DNA from: Glossina fuscipes
Lineage: Eukaryota; Arthropoda; Insecta; Diptera; Glossinidae
DNA: 64,000 nucleotides
NCBI RefSeq assembly: GCF_014805625.2
Contig: NW_023998464.1
Coordinates: 1-64,000 of the forward strand
Reading direction: 5' to 3'
Both the position numbers and the translations under genes were made by a program. Below are positions 11,602 through 21,482 of this stretch, one piece after another (positions within the stretch are counted from its first letter, which is position 1; every line of letters starts with the position of its first letter). A model generated the notes under the pieces. That model saw nothing but the letters and a program-made list of their open reading frames with translations, was not told the DNA's origin and searched no databases.

Positions 11602-11934
11602 ATGAGCGGATCTAATGGTTCCATTACTTTAGAAAATTTAACGAATAGTATTAATCATCTCCTGGAATATGTACAAACAATGGAAAGCACAGCAGGAATT
11701 CCTCCTCTTTATCAAAATGCCGTCTTGAAGACATGCTGTTTGTTTAAATACGAGCACATAGCAAGTGAAGATGAACAACCGATATGTGCAGTATGCCTTA
11801 TCAGGTACGAATTAGGCGATTCCTTGTGGAAGTTGCCGTGCAAGCATGTCTTTCACTCAGCATGCGTATATGAATGGTTAAACGTGAAGGATTCTTGCCC
11901 CATATGTCGCAAAACTGTATTGAACACCTTTTGA
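11602..11934 (+). CDS. Small RING-H2 finger protein 1, probable E3 ubiquitin ligase (RNF126/Iruka-like)
   Basis: A single-exon protein of 110 residues. The C-terminal third is a complete C3H2C3 RING-H2 finger with ligands C62, C65, C80, H82, H85, C88, C99 and C102 (spacing 2-14-1-2-2-10-2). V64 and W92 occupy the usual E2-contact positions and a Pro precedes C102 in CPIC. Such domains bind two zinc ions and recruit a ubiquitin-loaded E2. The segment IPPLYQNAV (33-41) before the finger recalls the PPxxK motif of the RNF126/Iruka/RNF181 group, and YELGDSLWKLPC fits that group well. No membrane segment or signal peptide is seen. The ATG lies in an AGGAG-ATG context and the TGA is at 11932-11934. 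AATAAA at 12015-12020 is a suitable poly(A) signal. The protein is shorter than RNF126 (over 300 residues) or RNF181 (about 150). Confidence 0.88.
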   Translation: MSGSNGSITLENLTNSINHLLEYVQTMESTAGIPPLYQNAVLKTCCLFKYEHIASEDEQPICAVCLIRYELGDSLWKLPCKHVFHSACVYEWLNVKDSCPICRKTVLNTF

Positions 11935-12802
11935 CTTTGTACTTTTTTAAATCGCGCATTTTCGAAAATTTTACGATATCTTTTCAAAATTATATTGCTT
12001 TGAACAAAATTGCAAATAAAAGCAAAAAGTTGTTAAAAAATCTGGTTGTTGCGGTAACTTACTCTCAATGCTTAGAGAGTGCGAAAGTAGACTTTGGCCA
12101 TCTATGTGAATATAAGGAACCAAACCACCAAACATGTCAAACATTCCTTATCCAATGTTATGGAATTTCCAAAAGTTTGAGTTTTGAAATAGAACGTCGA
12201 AACGTAGCGCGTGCAACTTTTAGTAAGTAAGATCCATCAGTCCGTAAAACATGAAGACATTAAAAACAAAGCAGTAAAGTTTTCAAAAGTTCATCTGTCT
12301 GGAATTGGCATAAACGTTGCATAGATTCTTATAAAAGCTGGTTTGAATTCCAATAGTAACAGTTGGTATATGTAAAATCACACCCAAGGTCCTAATAAAT
12401 ATTTCCTGTTCTCCAGGTGTTAATCATTTATATTATTATTAATTTTTGCTAATAAAGTGCATTACTTGAGTCAGCAGATATTTTCTCGTGAATATCATGC
12501 TATGGTCTTATTTCTGGGTTTGGCCAAATAATAGCGAGTCACTCGATGAAAAGGATATTTGAAAGTTAAGAAAGTCTTATAGCTAAGAATGAGCATTAGC
12601 TAAATTACTAACAAGCAAGTCGCATGCGATTTTAAGCAAGAGATATAAAAGTCAATCAATCGCTCAAGATGATTATTTCTAAATGTAATAAGAAGAAGTA
12701 TAGGCTTCGAAAAGAATCCATTATTTTCAACAGAATGGATATATTCTCTCACTTCATAAGGGCGGCTGATATAGATTATATAAATATTCAAAAAGATTTA
12801 AT
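11935..12802. other. 3' flank of RING gene 1
   Basis: It contains the AATAAA at 12015-12020. A 118-codon frame (11874-12230) overlaps the RING 3' end out of frame. It has no domain and is most simply 3' UTR and flank. Confidence 0.5.
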
Positions 12803-12850
12803 AATTTGTTACAATAAAGGTTAAGTAATTTGCTACAATAAAGGTTAAGT
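12803..12850. repeat. 24-bp tandem duplication
   Basis: The unit AATTTGTTACAATAAAGGTT plus AAGT at 12803-12826 is repeated at 12827-12850 with one mismatch (TTGTTAC versus TTGCTAC). It lies immediately upstream of the exon candidate that starts at 12863. Confidence 0.85.
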
Positions 12851-12862
12851 AATAGCGAGCCG

Positions 12863-12964
12863 ATGATATCGTTTACTAACTTGGCTAGTAAGAAGAAACC
12901 CACGGCAAATCTCCTCTTTCTTGGTGCAAGTAATGCTGAATCACTAAGAATCTGTTTTCGTAAG
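12863..12964 (+). other. Exon candidate with consensus donor site (unidentified)
   Basis: An ATG at 12863 opens 34 codons (MISFTNLASKKKPTANLLFL, then GASNAESLRICFRK) that run in frame to AAG|GTATGT at 12964/12965, a textbook 5' splice site. The intron side begins in a TA-rich microsatellite. A second coding-looking segment, 13021-13105, begins DPALGPDVTAQWYKVDAILF and has its own donor-like TTG|GTGAGA at 13104/13105. It lies in another frame, and no AG acceptor separates the two in the right place. So this is either a first exon whose partner is distant or chance. Function unknown. Confidence 0.2.
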
Positions 12965-13105
12965 GTATGTATATACCTACATACATATATATACTTATGT
13001 ACTTATATATATATACATATGATCCTGCGCTCGGACCAGATGTAACGGCTCAATGGTATAAAGTTGATGCGATTCTGTTTCGTTCAGAAAAATTGGTGAG
13101 AAATA

Positions 13106-16100
13106 AATTCAAAAAAAGAGAAAACATGGGAAACGAGTAAGAAATCTATATTTAGTTGCGATCGACCCTCTCACAGTCACCTTAATTCTAGAAAAGCCTA
13201 AAAAAGTAATTTTTAAGATGAATTTACAAACGATGAGTGTTTTCATGTTTTGCTGTGGTTTTTCGAATTGCACTATGTAAAAATATTGACCATATGCTCA
13301 TCGTGTTAAAACAAATGTTAACCAAACTATATTGCCGTAAATAGTATTCGAATTTTATCTAGTACTTCTGATTTGGTTGTCACGACGAACGGATTGGCTC
13401 CGATATTACGTAATTTTATTGATTCCCTTCGTCAGCCCGTTGTAGGGAATACATCTTACGCTCTTATTTTTAGATGGTTTAGTTTGCAGGTTCCTCAAAT
13501 TTATCTATCATATGTTTCGGTTTTGTGCAAAATATATATTTTCTTAAATTAAAATTGTGAGCTTCTAAGGTCGTTTGCAAAGTTCATAGAATTTGTTAGA
13601 TTTTTATGTGAGATCAGCCAGAGTTAAGGGGGTTATAATTTTCATAATTTCATTCTCATTTCCAATATATTCCACCAATGAAGTTTTAGAGAACTCTGAC
13701 TCAATTCTTCTTTACGCTATTAACGTTCGGTGATTGTGCTGGCGTTGCGAACTTCTTTATTTTTGTCCTGGATGATTTCAAACACTTTTCACATGAAGGG
13801 TATCTGGTACCCTGACATAAAGTTGATGTTACGCATTTCTGCATTACGATGAAATGAGCAATTTTTCCCTTGAGAGTTTATATAAATTATATTTTGAATT
13901 TGATGTCTTTATCGTATATACTTTTCATGTATTTCGTTTTCCTTTTATTTTTCTTTCAATGCGAATACTTGTTCTTGTAATGGCACATTTATGTTCCATG
14001 TCGCTTTTGTAAGAGCTGTCAGAGGAAATGGAATCGTATATCTGGCAATATTTATTATTTTCATAAACGCTTTAAAGAAGTCAATATCGCTCGAAAAGTG
14101 ACGTATGAAAAAATGAAATAACCTATGACTTGTTTATTGATTTTCTTCTTTTGACTAACTATTATTTATAGTGCACGTTCTTACTTTGATGTATTGTATG
14201 CATAGTAAGTTACCATGATACTTACATTTTAAGGGTTCGTACGGAGTGGAACGATTCAATTTCTTGCAGAGAAAGAGCACTAGATTTGTGTTCTCGAGTG
14301 TAAAACATATTGCACGTGACTCCGAAGTGTTAAAGACGTTAAGTTATTTTATTTATATATTTATTTTCATTGGAAGAGGAGAATAGCTTTAGAAAAAGAA
14401 GAAGAAATTATGAATTACAAATTGACAAATTACTTTTTACCATAGAGCGCATATTTCAAGTATACGTGTAAAATGTAGTTCAAGTCTAAGTTCCATGGCA
14501 GAATTGCTAGGGACAGTAGTAGCAATAATAATTAAAAAATCCTATGCCATAAGGTATAACCTTTGTAGCTATTATAATATAGAAATGCTGCATAGATCAA
14601 GAACGGAAAATAGCGGATAACATAACGAGATATGATAAGAAGAACGAGCGCGGAACAATTCACTCAACAATTAGATACGGTTACGAGTAGATGTAGCCAC
14701 TATTAGCGAATCCATACTATTTTTAGATAGTATTAAGCTTCAAGTAAAATATGCTAAAATTTTATGATATTCGGACCTTTAGTTACAAGTGATTTTAGTG
14801 AGGATATCTCAGAAAAATCCGAATTTAGTGTTTAAAACAAAAAGATATTTATGCCATCCTACGCACTTATTGAGTGACACGTTATAATGTGATATTCCGA
14901 ATATATGACTTAATATTTAATCCACAACGTGCTTTCGCTTTAGGCTTCGATGATATTTTCGAAAACTTGTGATCCAGCGGTTTGTTACGACTATCTGCAC
15001 TTTCCCGCTTTGTTGGCTAACAATTCATAAAATTTACCCATCAAATTGATGCGTTGTCGTAAAAATAGTTGTGAAACATCCCATTTGCATTAAAAAAGCA
15101 AAAGCGGCCGCGTCCCAGAAAAGAAGAGTAGATATATAAATTTGCTGCATTATATCATTAGAAACCGATATATAACACCCATGGAGATCCATTTCCTTAT
15201 GCTGAATTTTTAAGATCAAGACGGCACAAAAAAATTAAATTATCTTACGTCATAAATCGAAATAGGCTTTACAAAGTGTTCCGACAATTAAGTGTGTGTG
15301 GTGTATGCACGTCTCCGGTTCACTTTGATGCCAATAAATGACATGGACGTCGTAGTGTTACTTTGGAACGTAACAGCCAGTAGGTGAATAGGAAAACGGA
15401 ACGAGAGCAGCTTTTATTCGATTTGCATTTTTTCGTTATCTTCGATAACGTTAAGCGGTTAGTAGGTGTTGAGAAAGCAGCAGATGCGGATTATAGGAAA
15501 TTAGCATTACAAGAAGCGAATGCATGTACAATGTATCGCCCCTTGACACGGATTCCGGGGAGGAGGGATCATGGGATCATTCTCCGTCGAAAACGCGGCT
15601 GATCGGACAATATCAGTTGTTGGCGCTCCCCATTGCGATATAGTAATCCATTTTTTTTGCTTTAATTTGGACAAGTGGTCTCAAGAAGAAGACTGTGTCA
15701 CATGCCATATAAGCCAATTTCAAGTTAATGACAGTAGAACCGAAACTGATTCCCAAGAAATTAAATTTAAAATATTTCTCTAAAGCTGCTAAAAGAGAGC
15801 GCTTGTATATGTAAAAATTGCCAAATTGTATTGCGTAAAAGACATGGACCGCTTATATGTGCAATAAATATAATAAATACGTTTATGGTGCATGGTCGTC
15901 TAGTGTAACTACTATTTGTAAAAATGTGTATCATAGTTGCGGGTATAACAAGGAAATACAAATAAATATAACTCTTGATAAACTGTATTATCTCATATAC
16001 GGAAGTGACGTTGGAAAGTACAAAAAATGACTGCAGGATCGTGAATGAGCAGTGTCAACGACAGCAAAGCGCGGATTCACGTCCCATAAGGTAATGTCAT

Positions 16101-16563
16101 CCGTTTGATGCGAACGAAAACGAATAAAGTATTATAAGCTGTTCCTTCCCGGTAAGAGGATTGGTTCCATTCGCTACAACCAACACGATTAAAGCACGCA
16201 TTTCAGGTAAAGAGTCCGACGTTGATCAATTGGAAATACGTTGTCCTTCATCAATGCAATGCCAGATCGCGATTAACGATTAACGATAACGTTGATCGAA
16301 CATAACTGAAGCTTCGGAAGCTTCAACCTCACCCTGTCCAATTATCGTTTGTTTTATTTTATATACTCCTAATGATGAAAGGCCAACTTTAAAAGAATTA
16401 TGGAAAAATCGATTAACTTACTTTTTTTTTGCCTGGGAACCGTTCATCGATGGCGTAATTGTTTCTCCAGAAAAACGAGCAAAGGCTATCGATCAAAACG
16501 GTAGGTATTTGCTTTAACGAAAAATGACTACAATGCTGTGCTCTATGTGGGGGATCCTATGAC
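13106..16563. other. Intergenic/intronic DNA with a GC-richer block at 15.3-16.5 kb
   Basis: 13.1-15.3 kb is AT-rich with nothing recognisable. 15.3-16.5 kb is GC-richer and shows several short open frames on both strands (15384-15602 from a GTG, 15571-15783 from an ATG). None has a known domain, and frames look equally plausible on both strands, so no gene is called. A perfect 9+1+9 palindrome, TGAAGCTTC-G-GAAGCTTCA, lies at 16307-16325, and three TTAACGA-like units lie just before it. Confidence 0.4.
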
Positions 16564-16716
16564 GGTGAGTAAGGTTGGACTCTAATATGGTCCGTTCGGT
16601 AGGCTGTAGTGCGACTTGCTCCGATAGGCAAACCTTTAGTACGACCAAGTCTGACAGGTAATGTTAGATTTAAATATGGTAGGTAACAGGGCAATCTAAT
16701 ACGGTAGCTAAAGGTG
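16564..16716. repeat. Degenerate tandem repeat, unit about 25-30 bp
   Basis: Imperfect units recur: GGTGAGTAAGGTTGGACTCT+AATAT, AGGTAATGTTAGATTTAAAT+AT, GGTAGGTAACAGGGCAATCT+AATAC and GGTAGCTAAAGGTGGATTAG. Between them a related pair carries GTAGTGCGACTTGCTCCGA and TTAGTACGACCAAGTCTGA. The units look old and diverged, like a decayed minisatellite or the internal repeat of a mobile element. Confidence 0.55.
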
Positions 16717-18734
16717 GATTAGAAAAATGCATCACACAGGTTTTCTACGTTTCTATGTTCGTGATCCCTCTCCGTCTCAGTGAACAACGTAAGGAACAAT
16801 GCTACTGCAACAGAAATACGACGTTAATTGATTGTGAACCCGATAAACGTTGCTTTTTATCATACATCTGTAGGCATATATCGAAACATTGCACGTGAAC
16901 GATAAATTTATATGCTGCTGATAAGAAAGAAGATGATAACTAAAATGTTGAGTACAATGAATCCATTGGGCTGCGCATCAGGCATTTAAATGCCAAAGCA
17001 TGACTTGATTGTACGTGTTTATATGTAGTTGGATGTATACCTTCCATTGCATTGCTAAAGTGCAAATCATATAAAAGAATATTTTGCATTATAAGCGAAG
17101 TAAACGAACTCATTGCGTTTAGTGCTTTAGCCAACAGATACTACGTTGCTACGCGTACTTTGCGCAAAAGTTAGGAAACTGCGAAACTAATGGAGATTTA
17201 TTGGGCTTAGGCCACAGAACGTAAGCGTATGAGTTGTTAATATTGTTCAGTATAGCTGTCTTGCTATCTTCCCTGTATCTGGGTTAGCTGTTTCCTTTTA
17301 GACATAAGAAATCTGCAGATTTTCTTGAGATATCTTTTATAATTTAGTTTTTATGCTGAATTGTTTCGACCAAGATGGTAGATGTAATATATTCTGTGCA
17401 TTTTGGCAAGTGACACTTTTTTGTGGTTTTGTAAACTTAATGTAAGCTTATTGTATTTGTATTTATGTTCTTTGTTTTCCTTTTATTTTTATAAATAATT
17501 TTTAGATTTTTTTTTTAACTTTACGCACTTCTAAAGTGTACTTCGTTACAGATATAAAATGGACGACACCGATATGACAATGGGCTTTTTTTATTGTAAT
17601 TAATTGAATTCGCTACTTTTTAAATAAGCCAAGATTTTTTAATATGCCAAAAAGGTATAATTTTTTAAATATTTTTTGATGAAAATTTGTCCTTAGTGGA
17701 TCACACAGTGGATCACGTGGTTTTGTCGCTAATGAAACACGTGGAAGGAACAATGGAACAGAGAGTCTTAGATTGAGGTTTTTGGTTTTTGATATTAGGT
17801 CAATATTAGAGCATTTAGCTGTTTCTGCCCATTGTATGCTGCAGATCCATATTGATTGGAGAGTACGAGTTTATTGTATTGTTGTACCTTCTTGCTTTAT
17901 TTTTCTTTAATAATTTCAAGATTTTGCTACTAGTCTAGCACTGTTCTACTTTATTTTATTTATTTGATAAATGCATGCGTTGCATATTTATCGCAATAAT
18001 TCAAGTCAATAACGTAACATTAGCTATAACCTAATTTAATGCAACTCTGGCTGTAACCTGGCTATAAATGAATCAACAACCTGCTTTAAGGTAACTTTAG
18101 AAATGACCTGGTTTGTAATCATGTACACTATAAGATACTATACATGGGCATAAGATAGACGATAAGAAATTTTAATGATTCTGAATCTATTATTAATAAC
18201 GATAAGCTAAAGTCAACGGTTAGTCTATGTATTAAAGATCAATAGAAGTTAATGAATTAAAAACTGCTTAAAATCAAAATATACTAAGAACATTATAGTC
18301 GGGCAAGAACGAGCTAATCCATTTCGCCTAATACGCTCATTCACTCTTTTTGGTAATAATACAAACATCGTATAGCGTTATCCAAATTCAGTTCTTGAGG
18401 ATTTTATTATATTTCAGTTTCCATTACAAAAAAACTAAAAATTAAATTTTCTCTCCTCGCTTGCTTGCTTTTCATAAGAACTGATTAAATTCATAATGCG
18501 AACTGCCGGGGTTTAAAAAATACCACAAAGCATTAAAAATTCGGTTTTTATAGCATATAATTTCTTTAGACATGCGGTGGTATCCAAAATATAAACCTTC
18601 GTAGTCAAAATTCGGGAAGCCTGACTTTTTCTGTCGATTTATTATTATGAACCAATTTTCACCATAAAATATTGAAAATTATGCTTTTTCACCATATGGA
18701 GATAGGATTTTCGTAGGAAAAGTTGGAATGATAA
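16717..18734. other. Intergenic/intronic DNA, no gene seen
   Basis: AT-rich throughout. The 13-mer ACTGCCGGGGTTT near 18.50 kb recurs near 24.42 kb, which suggests another unrecognised repeat family. Confidence 0.4.
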
Positions 18735-18945
18735 AGTGGACCAACTATTTTCAATATCGCTTGTCCTTAGGTCAAAGCGCGTCAAATTTCATTAAATTAT
18801 CGCAGAAACTTGCGTTCTGTAGATTGAACACAAAATTACATGGACGCTCGTCAAAAGGACGAACAGATTCTAAATCGATTGATATAATAAAAGCTGAGTC
18901 TATTTTAAGGACTACGCACTTATACCCTGTATCTAACATAAGCAG
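18735..18945 (+). mobile_element. Probable Helentron/DINE-like repeat remnant
   Basis: The body TCAAATTTCATTAAATTATC is followed by ACGAACAGATTCTAAATCGA and ATATAATAAAAGCTGAG. This is the same order as in the 7.9-kb and 51-kb copies: a target-like body, a GACGGACAGA-like core, then an AT-rich tail ending TATACCCTGTAT. It is more diverged than those copies. Confidence 0.35.
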
Positions 18946-20039
18946 ACATGGCGAAAGCCATGTTAAATAGTTATTTGCATTACTGGCCCCTTCACTGCTA
19001 TATTGGGGAGGGATGTCTTCTTCAATCGAATTTTGATAAAATTCATAATGCGTTTATAAGCGTTTGTTTTCCGAAATTTTCCAATTTTAAAACCAAGTAT
19101 TAATTGACTGATTGTGTGTGTATGCAATATTTGATGTATTAGCATAGAAAGTTTGTTGCAGTAAGCGGTTTTAAATCACTGATTGATGTAAATAAGTGTG
19201 GAAAATATTGAACGTGAAATAATGCCAATTAAATGTTATATAACGTATTTATGCTAATTATTTATCAATGCATTTTGGCTTAACAATATCTATCTACACA
19301 TTATCGACGAATATTAAATGCATTTTATCTGTTTGTGACAATCACAACAATCAGATACCCGGACACAACAATCTCTAGTCGATTTAATAACGATAAAAGC
19401 TATCCGAATATATTCGTTTCGTTTACAAAGCCAGTTTTACGTATTCAATTTTTTTTTTTTTACATTTTTTCAAATTTCTATTGTAAATAAAAAAAAATTG
19501 ATGTCATTAAAGATTTGCTTTCATAAGTAATGGAGTGACTTTCTATCATTAAATGAAATCAAGGCTCTGTACGGATAAGAATTTTCGTTTCAAACGATAT
19601 TCGGCAAAAATATTATGCAATTTAAGTTAACTGACAAACTGACATAACCTCGAAAAAAATTGTTAAATTAATATTAAAATAGTTTTAAAGCGTTAGGGAT
19701 TCAAAATTATGTACATACATATATAATATATTTTTAATCCTCTTAAAAATTTGCATTTATAGCTTAAGCTGTACATGATTGTTGTTGTTTTTGCTATAAT
19801 TTAAATATATTTTAATTAAATTCTATCTTTCTCCACTTGACATAGAGTATTACGCGCACAGATGCGAGAAAGCTGATATCTATAAGTATAGGGGCATTGA
19901 ATAAGTGTTTTTGGTGTTGCTTTTTTTTTCTTATTTCGCAATAAAAACTGAGTGGCAAGAGATATCAACATTGATTAGTGTCGCTTTTATTACATTCTAT
20001 AAAATTTGTGACATAAGAATATATTGGGTTTTTGCGGTT

Positions 20040-20130
20040 GTGTGCGACATAGAGAAGTGCTTGGGATATACTCACACTTTATACCGATCGATTCAGACAG
20101 ACAATTGTCTGTCCGTCTGTCTGTCTTTTG
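20040..20130 (-). mobile_element. Helentron/DINE-like core, minus strand, with 18-bp palindrome
   Basis: On the minus strand the sequence reads AGACAGACAGACGGACAGAC, then AATTGTCTGTC, then GAATCGATCGGTATAAAGTG. This matches the 46.5-kb copy (GACGGACAGACAGTCGATTC, then GATTCGATCGGTATACCGTG). Within it, 20096-20113 (GACAGACAATTGTCTGTC) is a perfect 18-bp palindrome. Such hairpins are typical of these short non-autonomous elements. Confidence 0.45.
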
Positions 20131-21282
20131 GAGATTACATTGTCGTTGACTGTCAATTGCCAAGTCAAAATCATCCTATTTTTACCACCTTTTCGATTGA
20201 GGGTAACTGCAATGTCGTTTTCATATGCGCAAGTGACATTTTCATTCCAAATCGAGTTTATTTCTGTACACGTGAAAGTTCTTTAAGATCATCAGATGAG
20301 TTTTTTTTTACAGCAAAGAGGCGCTAGCCCTTATTCGCGAAGTCATATATCGCACATGAAACGTATTCATTATTTTCGTAACAAGTTTTAACAACGTCTG
20401 AATAGAAATTTGATTTAATCCTCCTATGTTTTTTTTTACGTTTACTATTTCGCATCCACAAAATGGATGACCTTGTATTCGTTTATATGAGTGAATTTCA
20501 AGAGTTCACTAAATTTTTAAATGTTCAGTAAAAATTAAATTTTATCTATTATTTTGTGAAGTTATTATCGTTAAACTCACTTTATGCGCGTCGTTCTCAT
20601 ATTAAAAAAAATTGTTTATAATTTTTTTATTTTAATGAATTTGATTGTAAATTTTAATGTTATTATAACTAATTAATGCGGGTAATTAAGAACAAGTACA
20701 TAAGAGCAGACGTTAACTTGGAATATAAGTTCGTCGTAACATATTTTATTGTATTTTAAGCGGATTATAATGCAAAAGAAAAAAGCGTATATTCTCCCCC
20801 CGCCATAAATGCACGCTTATGCCTTGTAAATATACTATTTTTGGTAGGATTTCGGGGTAAATTCATCTATAAGCCTAACCGGGCTTGAAAAATTCTCTTG
20901 CGCTTATAACTGTTTAACTCACGTAGAATGGAATACATAGAAGGTTACTTCCTATGAAGGGTTAAAAGAAATGAAGCCAAAAAAAATACAGCGACCGAAA
21001 CCGTTTAGACGAGTCACCAGGTGGCACTGTAACCGTAAAAAGCTCATTCGCGCATAGATCATAAAATCGAAGTCGTTTGATTGCGACACCACTCTGTATA
21101 TAAGGCTCGCTGTCAACAACCGCATAAACTTTATTCAGTATTCTGACCAAAAACAAAATTTAAATAAATGAAATCAACTTCTCGAAATATAATTCGTACA
21201 GGTTGTAGCGTGCACGCGGTTACTTGTCGGTGCCTTTTCCCTGTTTTCCGTTGGTTAACATGGCCAAAGGACAGTAACCCAG
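20131..21282. other. Intergenic DNA, no gene seen
   Basis: AT-rich. The frame at 19905-20327 overlaps the repeat core, has no domain, and is not called a gene. Confidence 0.45.
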
Positions 21283-21482
21283 AGAGCGAGGTTAGCGCAT
21301 AGTTGACTACATAAAAGTCGCGACTGCCAAGTTCATGTCCGCGGGTCCAAATCTCAGTGCGGTAAAGCTCCCTTAGGCGTAGCTGTAGTTGAGTGCCCAG
21401 TAGGTAAAGACATAACCTTCTGGCACTCTCTCTCTCTCTTTTACTCATACCCTATCTGCTTTCTTTTTACCCACATCTGGTC
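21283..21482 (+). repeat. tRNA-derived SINE, the most complete copy
   Basis: A box A-like GTTAGCGCATAGTTGAC (21291-21307) and a box B-like GCGGGTCCAAATC (21341-21353) are spaced as in a tRNA. They are followed by TCAGTGCGGTAAAGC, which parallels TCAAGTGCGGTAGAGT in the 2.6-kb and 42.7-kb copies. The body then carries GTAGCTGTAGTTGAGTGCCC and GGTAAAGACATAACCTTCTG. A CT-rich stretch (TC microsatellite, then CATACCCTATCTGCTTTC) ends it. The body and CT-rich stretch recur in reverse orientation near 35.2 and 49.6 kb. Confidence 0.6.

Noticed and set aside
11874..12230. 118-codon frame overlapping the 3' end of RING gene 1
   Set aside because: Out of frame with the RING gene, spans its poly(A) signal, has no recognisable domain, and its length is within chance expectation.
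15384..15783. Two overlapping plus-strand frames in a GC-richer block
   Set aside because: The first begins at GTG after a stop. Neighbouring frames on both strands look equally coding-like, so composition alone explains them. No domain or convincing splice pair.
16127..16290. 52-codon plus-strand open segment (contains VPFATTNTIKARISGKESDV)
   Set aside because: No ATG; the minus strand here is also open with similar plausibility. No independent signal.
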